Below are positions 9,438 to 19,505 of a stretch of 64,000 nucleotides of DNA, piece after piece. This DNA comes from an uncultured Clostridium sp. GTDB lineage: Bacteria > Bacillota > Clostridia > Christensenellales > CAG-138. The position numbers were made by a program, and so were the translations under genes. The stretch lies in assembly GCA_900542285.1 (NCBI GenBank), contig UQNF01000005.1, positions 1 through 64,000 of the forward strand. The letters run 5' to 3'. Below the pieces are notes generated by a model that was not told where the DNA came from, did not search any database, and saw only the letters and a program-made list of their open reading frames with translations. The number at the start of each line of letters is the position of its first letter. Position 1 is the stretch's first letter.

Positions 9438-10301
9438 TTATCCTTTCACTGCGCCGGCTGCAACGCCCTTGATGATGTACTTCTGACAGAGCAGATAGAA
9501 GATAATGACGGGGAGTATGCCGAGCACAATAAGCGCCATCGTAGCTCCGAGGTCAACGGTACCATAACTGCCCTTGAGGTATTGAATATGAATCGGTATC
9601 GTCATATAGAGGTTGCGGTCGAGTACAAGATACGGGAGCAGGAAGTCGTTCCATATCCACATTATCTCCAGAATGCCGACGGAAATCATCGTAGGCTTCA
9701 TCATAGGAAGCACAACGCTGAAGAAGGTGCGTACAGGGCTGCAGCCGTCGATTGCTGCCGCCTCTTCAATCTCGATGGGTATGGACTTAACAAAGCCGAC
9801 AAACATGAATACGGCAAGGCCTGCGCCAAAGCCCAAATAGATTATCGGTATTGTCCAAGGAGTATTGAGGTGCAGGGCGTCCGCAGTCCTCGACAGTGTA
9901 AACATTACCATCTGGAACGGGACGACCATGGAGAATATGCAGAGATAGTAGACTATTTTGCAGATAGGACTTCCTACACGAGCGATGTACCACGCTGCCA
10001 TAGATGTGCAGAGTAGAATGAGCGCGGTTGAAACGATCGTGATGAAAAAGCTGAAGAATACGGATTTATAGAAGGGATAATTTCCGAAGGTCATTCCCTT
10101 GATATAATTCTTGAACCCGACAAATGTATCGCTGTTGGGGAAGGCAAATGTATCGGTATTGACCGAAGCATTCGTCTTAAACGAGTTCATCAGCACGACG
10201 AGTATCGGCATGATATAGATGATACATATTATTGCCAGGACGATGGATAGGACGGTTTTATTGCGTTTTTCACGCTTGATGGTCATTTCTCGATGCTGCA
10301 T
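9438..10301 (-). CDS. ABC maltodextrin-type transporter permease, MalG-like
   Basis: 287 residues with six membrane helices and the EAA loop EAAAIDGCSPVRTFFSVVLP near residue 190. Its start codon shares one base with the stop of the upstream permease (TAATG), with AGGAGG eight bases before. It is the second channel subunit of the importer in the lacI-malQ operon. Maltodextrin specificity is inferred from the malQ neighbour only. Confidence 0.9.
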   Translation of the reverse strand: MQHREMTIKREKRNKTVLSIVLAIICIIYIMPILVVLMNSFKTNASVNTDTFAFPNSDTFVGFKNYIKGMTFGNYPFYKSVFFSFFITIVSTALILLCTSMAAWYIARVGSPICKIVYYLCIFSMVVPFQMVMFTLSRTADALHLNTPWTIPIIYLGFGAGLAVFMFVGFVKSIPIEIEEAAAIDGCSPVRTFFSVVLPMMKPTMISVGILEIMWIWNDFLLPYLVLDRNLYMTIPIHIQYLKGSYGTVDLGATMALIVLGILPVIIFYLLCQKYIIKGVAAGAVKG

Positions 10302-11221
10302 TATTGCTGTACCTCCTTTGAACGGGTAGCGCGGAGCTGGAACAGGCCTATTGCTACGACAAGAATAAAGAACAGAACCGCCTTGGCCTGACCAATACCG
10401 CGGTTGGTAAGGTTGGTGTAGAAGGAGTTGTAAATATTCAGCGCAAGCATTTCGGTCGTCTTTATGACCGTACCGTCTGCAAGCATTTCAAAAGGCCTTC
10501 CGCCGGTAAGCGCAAAGTTCTGATCGAAAAGCTTAAATGAATTGGTGAGCGTAAGGAATGTACAGATGGTGATGGATGGCATGATGTTTGGAATGGTGAC
10601 GCGGGTGAGCGTCTGCCATTTTGTTGCGCCGTCGATCTTGGCGGCCTCGATCATGTCCTCGGGCACTGCCTGCAAACCGGCGATATAGATTATCATCATA
10701 TAGCCTATCTGCTGCCAGCACATGAGAATGATCAATCCCCAGAATCCGAACGAAGTCTTCAGCAATATGCTTGTTCCGTAAGCGACCAGAATACCGTCAA
10801 AGATCATTGACCAGATAAAGGCAAGCACGATGCCTCCGATAAGGTTCGGCATGAAGAAAACGGTACGGAATATGTTCGTACCCTTAATACTCTGTGTGAG
10901 CGCGTATGCCGCTGCAAACGCAAGCACGTTTATTGCAATCAGCGATACAACAGCAAACAGAGCGGTGTACCAGAAAGCGTGCATAAACGACGGATCCGAA
11001 AAGGCTTTAGCATAGTTGTCAAAGCCGACCCATTCCCACTGGCTCGTTATCTTGAACTTACAGAAGGACAAGAACAAGCCCTGAGCAAAGGGCCACAGGA
11101 ATCCGATGCAGAATGCAGCAAAGGTTGGCAGCAGGAACAGCCAACCCCAATGCTGAATGGGTCGCCTGATAAGCTTTGAATTCAGCGAACCGTCAGATGG
11201 TTTTCGGGTAAACACACTCAT
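10301..11221 (-). CDS. ABC maltodextrin-type transporter permease, MalF-like
   Basis: 306 residues from the ATG at 11221. The frame opens with a TTG at 11227, but the ATG has GAGGTG at better spacing. The first helix (WGWLFLLPTFAAFCIGFLWP) is preceded by a 26-residue cytoplasmic tail. The EAA loop EAAKIDGATKWQTLTRVTIP lies near residue 210. Partner of the next permease with a one-base overlap. A stem-loop separates it from the binding protein gene, a common way to make more binding protein than permease. Confidence 0.9.
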   Translation of the reverse strand: MSVFTRKPSDGSLNSKLIRRPIQHWGWLFLLPTFAAFCIGFLWPFAQGLFLSFCKFKITSQWEWVGFDNYAKAFSDPSFMHAFWYTALFAVVSLIAINVLAFAAAYALTQSIKGTNIFRTVFFMPNLIGGIVLAFIWSMIFDGILVAYGTSILLKTSFGFWGLIILMCWQQIGYMMIIYIAGLQAVPEDMIEAAKIDGATKWQTLTRVTIPNIMPSITICTFLTLTNSFKLFDQNFALTGGRPFEMLADGTVIKTTEMLALNIYNSFYTNLTNRGIGQAKAVLFFILVVAIGLFQLRATRSKEVQQ

Positions 11222-11301
11222 TTTCAAAACACCTCATGGTATATTTTGCTCTGAGGGCTACGCTATCCGCCATTGAACATAGCATATCCCTCAAAGCAAA
11301 T

Positions 11302-11329
11302 GAGGGCCGGGCGATAATGCCCGCCCCTC
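11302..11329 (-). promoter_or_regulatory. intercistronic stem-loop between binding protein and permease genes
   Basis: Minus strand GAGGGgcGGGC, six-base loop, GCCCggCCCTC. A second hairpin (CCATAGC / GCTATGG, 11349-11368) lies closer to the binding-protein stop at 11398. There is no T-tract, so an mRNA-stabilising or partial-attenuation role is more likely than full termination. Confidence 0.55.
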
Positions 11330-11397
11330 GAATGATCTTCTGCACAAACCATAGCTCATATGCTATGGATATGTTTCAGTTTTGCTTCTTGAGCTTA

Positions 11398-12690
11398 TCA
11401 GCCTGCATTCTCAGCCTGATACTGGGTTGCCCAACCGTTTACGAAGGCATTAACGACTGCTTCCCAATCGCCGGTGCCGGAAACGTACTTGGAGAGAGCA
11501 TCAACAACGCCTGCACGCCAGTTGTCAACGGAGGGGGTGTAGTTGAATGCCCAGGTTACAACATAGTTGCCGTTTGCAATGTACTTGTTTGCATCTGCAA
11601 AGAATACATTCTCGGGCTCCTTTGCCTTCTTGAAGGGGCAGGGACCAAACTGCTCTGCCATCATGGTGGTTCCCTCCTCAGAGGTTACGACCCACTTCAT
11701 GAACTCAAGAGTAGCTTCGATATCTTCTTCGGCAGCGTTCTTGTTTACGCTCCAGCAGTTCTCGGTGCCGCAGCAGAGAGCAGCCTTCTCTTCGCCTTCA
11801 ACGCCGCAGTAGATGGGGATCATCGCGAGATCTTCGGGCTTCATGTTGAAGTTGCTGATGAGGTTGGAATACTCCCAGGTACCGTTCTGATAGAACACAG
11901 CCTGGCCGTTGCCGAACTGAGCGGTGGACTCGTCGCCGGTGGAGGTCAGAAGAGCAGCGCCGGTGGTTGCGGAATCGGTGGTGTAGAGATCCCAGATGTT
12001 CTTGAAGTTGTCAAGATAAGCATCGGTGATGGTTGCGGGCTGGGACTTGATGTTGTCATCGCGGAACTGATAGAACAGAGGCATGTTCGCAAGGTGACCG
12101 GAGAAACGCCAAGAGGAGGAACCGTCGAGACCTGCTGCGGAGAAAGCGTCGAAACCGAGCTCTTCTGCACGAGCATGGATATCGTCTGCGATCTGCTTTA
12201 GGGAAGCAAAGTCCTTGATGTCGGTGATCTCATAGCCTGCCTGCTTGAGCAGAGCCTTGTTTACGATGATGCCGAATGCTTCGTAGCAGTAGCCTGCTGC
12301 AAGCAGTTCGCCGTTTTCACCGTAAAGGTTGAAATCATCGGTGGTCATTTCCTTGTAGAAATCGGTCTTGGAGAGGTCATAGCAGAACTCACCCCATGTC
12401 TTGATTGCGCCTGCGTTACCGCACTGGAAGAGGGTAGGAGGATTCTCCTTGTCCATCTCTGCGGTGAGGACATCGTTGTAGGTGCCGGATGCTGCGGTGA
12501 CGACCTTAACGTCGACACCGGTCAATTCGGTATACTTCTGTGCAAGTGCCTGCCATGCGGCATCTGCTTCGGGCTTGAAGTTCAGGTAATATACGCTGCC
12601 TTCTTTATTGGTCTTTGTGCAGCCGGTGAGGCCGACGACCATGGAAAGCGAAAGTACTATTGCCAGAACAAGAGCAAGATACTTTTTCAT
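11398..12690 (-). CDS. ABC maltodextrin-type transporter binding lipoprotein
   Basis: 430 residues from the ATG at 12690, which has AAAGGAG eight bases upstream; the longer frame to 12723 lacks a ribosome site. A lipoprotein signal ends at LTGC (Cys about 23), followed by a family-1 extracellular solute-binding domain (TGVDVKVVTAASGTYNDVL, WEYSNLISNFNMK, GTENCWSVNKNAAEE). It delivers the sugar to the two permeases encoded downstream. The lacI-type gene lies 55 bases upstream with no clear promoter or terminator between, so it is probably expressed from the lacI promoter. Substrate assignment rests on malQ. Confidence 0.88.
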   Translation of the reverse strand: MKKYLALVLAIVLSLSMVVGLTGCTKTNKEGSVYYLNFKPEADAAWQALAQKYTELTGVDVKVVTAASGTYNDVLTAEMDKENPPTLFQCGNAGAIKTWGEFCYDLSKTDFYKEMTTDDFNLYGENGELLAAGYCYEAFGIIVNKALLKQAGYEITDIKDFASLKQIADDIHARAEELGFDAFSAAGLDGSSSWRFSGHLANMPLFYQFRDDNIKSQPATITDAYLDNFKNIWDLYTTDSATTGAALLTSTGDESTAQFGNGQAVFYQNGTWEYSNLISNFNMKPEDLAMIPIYCGVEGEEKAALCCGTENCWSVNKNAAEEDIEATLEFMKWVVTSEEGTTMMAEQFGPCPFKKAKEPENVFFADANKYIANGNYVVTWAFNYTPSVDNWRAGVVDALSKYVSGTGDWEAVVNAFVNGWATQYQAENAG

Positions 12691-12745
12691 TGTGATAGCT
12701 CCTTTAGTATTTTTTATTTTCACGCATAAAGCGGGAAAATCATCG

Positions 12746-13747
12746 TCATATGCTGCGCACCGACTCGCCTGTGCGCAGTACCGTGCTGAGCGTCACATGC
12801 TGCTGCTCTCCGCCGTTGATAAGTTCGAGCAGAATCTGTACGCTGTGGCTTCCCAGCTCCTCAACGGGCTGGCAGAGCGTTGTAAGCATGGGCTGAATAT
12901 ACTCGGAAACCGTTATTCCATCGATTGAAATAATCGAACAGTCCTCCGGAACTCTAATTCCGTTTTCGCGGAGCGCTCGCATTGCACCAATGGCCATATC
13001 ATCGGCAATTACGAACAATGCGGTGCAGTCAAAGGGCTGTTTCAATCTTTCTTTCATAGCATAGTATCCGTTTTCTATGCTGTAATCATTCGTGCTAATA
13101 ATTTCAGCAGTGTCGATTCCGAAATCCTTGAGCGCTTTTACATATCCTTGGCTCCTAAGCTGCGATACCGACGAATCCTCCGTGCCTGCGTTGAGCGCAG
13201 CGATCTTCCTGTGTCCGTTTTTCAGGAGATACTCGACAGCACGCTTTGCTTCAAGCTCGTCCACTATCGATACCGATGAGTATTCCCCGGGGCTAAGCGT
13301 TCCGAATGCATTCGTATATGTACAGCACACAAACGGAACATTTATGAGTGCGATCTCTTCCCTTGAATAATCCGAGCGTCCGCCCAAAAAGATTATGCCG
13401 CGCAGTCGCTTTTCACGTTCCATGATGGCGCCGCTTTTAATCTCGTCTGCATTTGACTCTATCTGGCGCATGACCATGGTAAAGCCCGAAGCATCCAAAT
13501 CGCGTTCTATCGAACGAATGATGCCTGTAAAAAACGGATTCTGAAGTCCCCTGACAATAACGCCGACGGCATCTATCTTGGTTCTTACCAGATCACGTGC
13601 CGAATTGTTCGGCACATAATTATACTTCTTGATTACCTCGAGTACCTTTTTGCGGCTTGCATCACTGACATCAGGACTATTGTTCAAAACCCTTGACACC
13701 GTGCTTACACCAACGCCGCTGAGCTTGGCAATATCCTTGATAGTCAT
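12746..13747 (-). CDS. LacI-family transcriptional regulator of the maltodextrin operon
   Basis: 333 residues from the ATG at 13747 (MTIKDIAKLSGVG), which has GGAGGG in front. The longer TTG frame at 13795 starts inside the operator and is rejected. Residues 2-50 are the LacI helix-turn-helix and hinge (VSTVSRVLNNSPDVSDASRKK). The rest is the periplasmic-binding-protein-like sensor domain (GVIVRGLQNPFFTGIIRSIE, CSIISIDGITVSEYIQP). It heads the transport-malQ operon in the same direction and has a palindrome at its own promoter, so autoregulation and sugar-induced derepression of the whole operon are likely (inference). Confidence 0.9.
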   Translation of the reverse strand: MTIKDIAKLSGVGVSTVSRVLNNSPDVSDASRKKVLEVIKKYNYVPNNSARDLVRTKIDAVGVIVRGLQNPFFTGIIRSIERDLDASGFTMVMRQIESNADEIKSGAIMEREKRLRGIIFLGGRSDYSREEIALINVPFVCCTYTNAFGTLSPGEYSSVSIVDELEAKRAVEYLLKNGHRKIAALNAGTEDSSVSQLRSQGYVKALKDFGIDTAEIISTNDYSIENGYYAMKERLKQPFDCTALFVIADDMAIGAMRALRENGIRVPEDCSIISIDGITVSEYIQPMLTTLCQPVEELGSHSVQILLELINGGEQQHVTLSTVLRTGESVRSI

Positions 13748-13779
13748 CAGAGCCCTCCGCTCAACAGTGAAAGTGTGCT

Positions 13780-13795
13780 TTGGAAACGTTACCAA
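13780..13795 (-). promoter_or_regulatory. LacI-type operator at the lacI promoter
   Basis: TTGGAAACGTTACCAA on the plus strand is a 16-base palindrome around AACGTT with one mismatched pair, the usual form of LacI/GalR-family operators. It covers roughly +6 to +21 relative to the predicted transcription start. Confidence 0.65.
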
Positions 13796-13807
13796 TCCTT
13801 TGCTTAT

Positions 13808-13836
13808 ATTTTAACAATTTCTCTGAAAAATGTCAA
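13808..13836 (-). promoter_or_regulatory. promoter of the lacI-malQ operon
   Basis: Minus strand -35 TTGACA (plus 13831-13836), a 17-base spacer and -10 TAAAAT (plus 13808-13813). The operator lies immediately downstream. Confidence 0.8.
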
Positions 13837-13897
13837 CCGTTTTTTTACTCTTTTTTTGCCATAATTTCCGCAAAAATACATTTTCCCCGATATTTCA

Positions 13898-13926
13898 TTG
13901 ATTACTTATGAATTCAGTGCTATAAT
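13898..13926 (+). promoter_or_regulatory. promoter of the anion permease gene
   Basis: -35 TTGATT (13898-13903), a 17-base spacer and -10 TATAAT (13921-13926). Transcription should start near 13933, so the start codon at 13957 is the usable one. Confidence 0.75.
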
Positions 13927-13956
13927 CCATTGGACTGTTTTGAGCAAGAGGAAGCT

Positions 13957-15264
13957 ATGACTGAAGTTATTATCACTGCAATACTGAGCTGTTCGGCTCT
14001 GGCTGCGCTTGTACTGATAAAGCCCAGCATTGAGATCAAGGGTAAGCGAATAAGCATCTATTGGCTGGCTCCGCTGACCGGCGCGCTTGTTCTGCTCTTT
14101 TCAGGACTCATCACCCCCGGCGAGTTCATAGCAGGGTTAACTTCATCAGGCGAAATGAACCCGGTCAAAATCCTGATACTGTTTCTGTCGATGACGATAA
14201 TCTCCGTCTTTCTCGATAACGCAGGCTTTTTCCGTTATCTCGCCGGAAAGGCGCTTGCAAGATCGAAGGGAGGCCAAAAGAGCCTGTTCAACATGCTCTA
14301 TCTTATGGTATCGGTGCTGACCGTATTTACCTCCAACGATATTATCATACTGACCTTTACCCCGTTCATCTGTTATTTTGCCTTTAATGCCGAGATCGAT
14401 CCGCTTCCCTATCTTATCGCCGAATTTATTGCTGCCAACACTTGGAGCATGGTATTAATAATAGGAAATCCGACTAATATCTATCTTGCTTCATCCGCCG
14501 GCATTTCATTTTTCCGGTACGTTATGACGATGATTCTGCCGACTATTGCCGCCGGCGCAGTCTCATTCCTTCTTCTCAGGCTCATTTTCGCAAAAAAGCT
14601 TGATAAGCCCATAGCGCATACGAATTCAAATGCACAGTTTGAGGACAAGGGTCTTGTGGTCATCGGCCTAATTCACCTTATCGGATGCATGGTGCTGCTT
14701 AGCATAGGCTCGTACATCAGCCTTCCCATGTGGATCATCGCATTCGGATTCTGCATTAGCCTGCTGCTGGTAACTATGCTGTATCTGTTCATAACCTCGA
14801 CAAAGGAACCTATCATCTCAAGCACTCTTAAGCGCGCTCCGCTGGATGTGATACCCTTCGTGCTTTCCATGTTTGCGCTGGTACTCGCCTGTGATAAATT
14901 CGGGATAACCGAAGCTCTCGCCGGCTTCCTCGACACAGGAAGCAGGGCGAACATATTTACCTTCGGCGCTGCATCGTTTTTGACCGCAAATGTTATTAAC
15001 AATATTCCCATGAGCGTGCTATTCTCTTCAATTATCGAGAATGTATCGATGACGGGCAGGACCTCAGCGCTGTATGCTTCCGTTATCGGCTCAAACATCG
15101 GCGCATTCTTCACGCCTATGGGCGCGCTTGCAGGAATAATGTGGATGGATCTGCTGAAGCATCACAAGGTCAGATTATCGTTTTTACAGTTCATTAAGTA
15201 TGGTGCAGTTATCGCAGTGCTTACGCTGGCAGCGGCGCTCGGCACATTGTATCTTCTATCATAG
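13957..15264 (+). CDS. ArsB/NhaD/SLC13-type anion permease
   Basis: 435 residues from the ATG at 13957, preceded by AGAGGAAG and downstream of the predicted transcription start. About ten to eleven membrane helices in two halves. The motif TSNDIIILTFTPF near residue 130 and the repeat TANVINNIPMSVLFSS near 345 are the paired helix-break signatures of the ion-transporter superfamily that includes ArsB and citrate/sulfate carriers. GSNIGAFFTPMGALAGIMW near 380 also fits ArsB-like proteins. The substrate (arsenite, other oxyanion or organic acid) cannot be assigned. No ars genes are adjacent. It is divergent from lacI and monocistronic. Confidence 0.75.
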   Translation: MTEVIITAILSCSALAALVLIKPSIEIKGKRISIYWLAPLTGALVLLFSGLITPGEFIAGLTSSGEMNPVKILILFLSMTIISVFLDNAGFFRYLAGKALARSKGGQKSLFNMLYLMVSVLTVFTSNDIIILTFTPFICYFAFNAEIDPLPYLIAEFIAANTWSMVLIIGNPTNIYLASSAGISFFRYVMTMILPTIAAGAVSFLLLRLIFAKKLDKPIAHTNSNAQFEDKGLVVIGLIHLIGCMVLLSIGSYISLPMWIIAFGFCISLLLVTMLYLFITSTKEPIISSTLKRAPLDVIPFVLSMFALVLACDKFGITEALAGFLDTGSRANIFTFGAASFLTANVINNIPMSVLFSSIIENVSMTGRTSALYASVIGSNIGAFFTPMGALAGIMWMDLLKHHKVRLSFLQFIKYGAVIAVLTLAAALGTLYLLS

Positions 15265-15278
15265 CAAAAAGCACATAA

Positions 15279-15312
15279 AAAGCGGGCGAGCTCGTCAGAG
15301 TCCGTCCGCTTT
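15279..15312. terminator. bidirectional terminator between the permease and groL
   Basis: AAAGCGG...CCGCTTT with an inner CG/GAG stem. On the minus strand it is followed by TTTTTATG and ends groL; on the plus strand it lies 15 bases after the permease stop. Confidence 0.75.
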
Positions 15313-15327
15313 GATTCATGTTAAGGA

Positions 15328-16971
<1,644 letters not shown>

Positions 16972-16977
16972 TTAAAC

Positions 16978-17262
16978 TTACTCAACCACAGCGAGAATAT
17001 CGCTCTGACGCACGATGATGTATTCTTCACCATCGATCTTTACTTCGTTGCCTGCGTACTTGGAATAGATCACCTTGTCGCCGGCAGTAACATGCATGGT
17101 TACTTCCTTTCCATCAACCAAACCTCCGGGGCCTACAGCAATAACCTCTGCCATCTGGGGCTTTTCCTTTGCGCTTCCGGTAAGGATAAGGCCGCTCTTT
17201 GTGGTCTCTTCGACCTCTACGCTCTTAATCACGACTCTATCTGCTAAGGGTCTGAGTTTCAT
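16978..17262 (-). CDS. groS: co-chaperonin GroES (Hsp10)
   Basis: 94 residues, the normal length. Characteristic blocks are the N-terminal LRPLADRVVIKSVEVEE, the mobile loop region TTKSGLILTGSAKEKP, GKEVTMHVTAGDKVIYSKYAG and the C-terminal YIIVRQSDILAV. It caps the GroEL ring. First gene of the groS-groL operon, with AGGAGG before the ATG. The leader does not hold the usual CIRCE repeat but has another inverted repeat at the promoter. Confidence 0.98.
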   Translation of the reverse strand: MKLRPLADRVVIKSVEVEETTKSGLILTGSAKEKPQMAEVIAVGPGGLVDGKEVTMHVTAGDKVIYSKYAGNEVKIDGEEYIIVRQSDILAVVE

Positions 17263-17285
17263 AGATACTACCTCCTATGTAAATC

Positions 17286-17326
17286 TATCAGGTCAGGATC
17301 TCAATACTTAGAAATCCTCCTTGATA
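17286..17326 (-). promoter_or_regulatory. inverted repeat at the groS transcription start
   Basis: On the minus strand TATCA and AGGATTTC on the left pair with GAGATCCT and TGATA on the right around an 8-base centre (41 bases overall, imperfect). It begins at the predicted transcription start, the place where CIRCE elements usually sit, but its sequence is not the CIRCE consensus. Part of the left arm overlaps a second AGGAGG. A regulatory role is inferred. Confidence 0.45.
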
Positions 17327-17332
17327 GTTATA

Positions 17333-17361
17333 ATATTACCCATATTTGGAATTATACTCAA
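17333..17361 (-). promoter_or_regulatory. groS-groL promoter
   Basis: Minus strand -35 TTGAGT (plus 17356-17361), a 17-base spacer and -10 TAATAT (plus 17333-17338). An alternative -10 (TATTAT) overlaps. Confidence 0.6.
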
Positions 17362-17419
17362 CCATCTATTCATGTCAAGTGTGGTGTACTATCTGTTTTT
17401 AATATATTTGCGTTTTCTC

Positions 17420-17448
17420 TTGCATTATTATCGATGATGCTGTACAAT
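17420..17448 (+). promoter_or_regulatory. promoter of the leader peptide / ABC exporter operon
   Basis: -35 TTGCAT (17420-17425), a 17-base spacer and -10 TACAAT (17443-17448), 33 bases before the leader-peptide ATG. Confidence 0.75.
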
Positions 17449-17481
17449 GGTCTGGAAAAATAAAGAAAGGAGGTCGCAGCT

Positions 17482-17544
17482 ATGCGCAAAATCAGAACTT
17501 ACAAGCCCAATACCGTCAAATGTGCAGCTGTGATCTCAGTCTAG
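17482..17544 (+). CDS. 20-residue leader peptide of an ABC exporter attenuator
   Basis: The frame encodes MRKIRTYKPNTVKCAAVISV and stops with TAG. It has the best ribosome site of the region (AGAAAGGAGG at 17464-17473, eight bases before the ATG) and its own promoter. A strong terminator follows 31 bases after the stop, then the exporter genes. The codons for Cys-Ala-Ala (TGTGCAGCTG, 17521-17530) are complementary to the left arm of that terminator over nine pairs including one G-U, so they could act as antiterminator when not covered by a ribosome. The layout matches the known BmrB-bmrCD arrangement of Bacillus subtilis (antibiotic-induced ribosome stalling); the peptide itself is not one I recognise. 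Confidence 0.7.
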   Translation: MRKIRTYKPNTVKCAAVISV

Positions 17545-17575
17545 CCGTAGGGTTTTACGTATGTAGATTTTTCCG

Positions 17576-17604
17576 GAGCTGTACAGGGTGTACAGCTCTT
17601 TTTT
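17576..17604 (+). terminator. attenuator terminator upstream of the ABC exporter
   Basis: GAGCTGTACA, loop GGG, TGTACAGCTC (ten perfect pairs), then TTTTTT. It lies after the leader peptide and before the exporter genes, so transcription into them requires read-through. Confidence 0.88.
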
Positions 17605-17645
17605 GCTGCCCTAAAATCGAATAATTGTATAAGAAGGAACAAAGT

Positions 17646-19505
17646 GTGAAAAACAGAGAAAAGACAAAGAAAAAGAAAACCAATTGGAAGCTGGTTGGCG
17701 AATTCATGCGCGGTTCGTATAAGCATTTTGTGCTTGGAGGCATAGGCCTTCTTGTTGCCGTGCTAACATCGTACATCATTCCTCAGATTACGGGCTTTAC
17801 CATAGACTATGTGCTCATTGAGCATGCGGAAATAGGCTATGACGGAGGAATGGCCGTCGCCCCTTGGATCGAAAACCTCGTTAACAGCATCGGAGGTAAG
17901 GGGTTTATTGAAAGTCATCTATATATCATGGGCATAATACTCGTGCTCGTGACGGCACTCAACGCGTATTCTTCATACCTTCGTACCAGCCAGGTGGCTT
18001 ACGGTTCGGAGATAATGAACTATAATATGAGGACAACGCTGTATTCTCACCTCGTTGCAATGCCATATGACTACTATAAGCATGTATCGAGCGGTGACAT
18101 TCTGCAGCGCTGCACCTCCGATGTCGGCACCATAGGAAGATTCGTTCAGAATCAGCTTCTCGGAATCATCAGAACGATCGCAATGGTCATCATCGCGGCG
18201 GTGTTTATGCTGAGCATGAATCCAAAACTGACCCTCTATTCGGTCATGCTTATGCCGCTCATCATAGTTATTGCTTTCGTCTACTTCAAAAATGTGACCA
18301 AGTACTTCACCTATGCCGATGAATCGGAGGGAATGCTGAGCGCATGTATTCAGGAAAACGTCTCCGGAATGCGCGTTGTGCGCGCTTTCGGACAGCAGCG
18401 CAATGAGCTTGATAAATTCACCAAGCGCAACACGGATTACAGCAGCAAGGCAATAAAGCTCAACGAGCAGCTCAGCTTTTTCTGGGGAGGCACGGATACT
18501 CTCGGCTATGCCCAGATAGCAATAAGCCTCTGCGCCGGTATCGTTATGGCTGTCCGTAAGGAGATATCCGTCGGCGAGCTCATCGTCTTTACATCTTATA
18601 CCGGTATGCTGGTATGGCCCGTTCGTCAGCTGGGAAGGATGCTTGCCGACCTTGGAAAAGCAAACGTTTCACTTGGCAGGCTTGACGAGATCCTCTCCTC
18701 CCCTGTTGAAGCCGAACCCGGGCTTGCGCTTACGCCGGAGATCCGCGGCAATATCGAATTCCGCCATGTGGACTTTGGCTATGAGGACGGACAGGACGTT
18801 CTGAAGGATGTTTCATTTACCGCAAAGCGCGGAGAGACCGTTGCAATACTTGGCTCCACAGGCTCCGGAAAATCAAGCCTCGTGCAGCTCATCCAAAGGC
18901 TCTATACCTGCCGCAGCGGAGAAATACTCATCGATGGAGTCAATATCAATGACATCGAGCAGCACTATCTCAGAAAGCATGTCGGCATAGTCATGCAGGA
19001 ACCCTTCCTGTACTCGAGAACCATCCTTGATAACATCAGGATTACCGACCCCACCGCCGATGAAGCGCTTGTCCATCAAATGGCAAAGATCGCTTCCGTC
19101 CATGACGCAATAATGGAGTTTGAAAACGGCTATGAAACCGTTGTCGGCGAAAAGGGCGTTACGCTGTCCGGCGGACAAAAGCAGCGCGTGGCGATTGCAA
19201 GGATGCTCATGCAGCAGACCCCTATTATCGTGCTTGACGACTCAATGAGTGCCGTCGATACCGAAACCGACGCAGCTATTCGCGACGCGCTTCAAAGAGG
19301 AAAGCAGGACTGCACGACCTTCATCATCTCCCACAGGATAACCACGCTCTGCCGTGCCGATAAGATACTGGTGCTTGAGGGCGGCCGGCTCGTCCAGGAG
19401 GGTACTCACGAACAGCTCCTTGAGCAGGACGGACTGTACAGGCGCATTGCAGAGATCCAGAATCTGCTTGAGGATGAACTTCATACTGAAGGAGGTGTCG
19501 ATTGA
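17646..19505 (+). CDS. heterodimeric ABC exporter subunit with degenerate Walker B
   Basis: 619 residues from the GTG at 17646, which has AGAAGGA seven bases upstream; the frame itself opens at a TTG (17625) without a ribosome site. Six membrane helices (about 30-320) precede the nucleotide-binding domain: Walker A GSTGSGKSS near 403, signature LSGGQKQR near 503, Walker B IIVLDDSMSAVD near 526. The residue after the Walker B Asp is Asp in place of the catalytic Glu. Its partner has a weakened signature, so together they form one degenerate and one active ATP site, as in BmrCD and TM287/288 type drug or lipid exporters. It overlaps the next gene by one base (TGATG). Substrate unknown. Confidence 0.9.
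   Translation: MKNREKTKKKKTNWKLVGEFMRGSYKHFVLGGIGLLVAVLTSYIIPQITGFTIDYVLIEHAEIGYDGGMAVAPWIENLVNSIGGKGFIESHLYIMGIILVLVTALNAYSSYLRTSQVAYGSEIMNYNMRTTLYSHLVAMPYDYYKHVSSGDILQRCTSDVGTIGRFVQNQLLGIIRTIAMVIIAAVFMLSMNPKLTLYSVMLMPLIIVIAFVYFKNVTKYFTYADESEGMLSACIQENVSGMRVVRAFGQQRNELDKFTKRNTDYSSKAIKLNEQLSFFWGGTDTLGYAQIAISLCAGIVMAVRKEISVGELIVFTSYTGMLVWPVRQLGRMLADLGKANVSLGRLDEILSSPVEAEPGLALTPEIRGNIEFRHVDFGYEDGQDVLKDVSFTAKRGETVAILGSTGSGKSSLVQLIQRLYTCRSGEILIDGVNINDIEQHYLRKHVGIVMQEPFLYSRTILDNIRITDPTADEALVHQMAKIASVHDAIMEFENGYETVVGEKGVTLSGGQKQRVAIARMLMQQTPIIVLDDSMSAVDTETDAAIRDALQRGKQDCTTFIISHRITTLCRADKILVLEGGRLVQEGTHEQLLEQDGLYRRIAEIQNLLEDELHTEGGVD

Noticed and set aside
11236..12201. Plus-strand open frame of 321 codons
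   Set aside because: Shadow of the binding-protein gene on the other strand; biased Gly/Val composition and no start signal.
17263..17400. Search for a CIRCE or CtsR site before groS
   Set aside because: Neither the TTAGCACTC-N9-GAGTGCTAA pattern nor the GGTCAAA repeat is present; only the different palindrome reported above.
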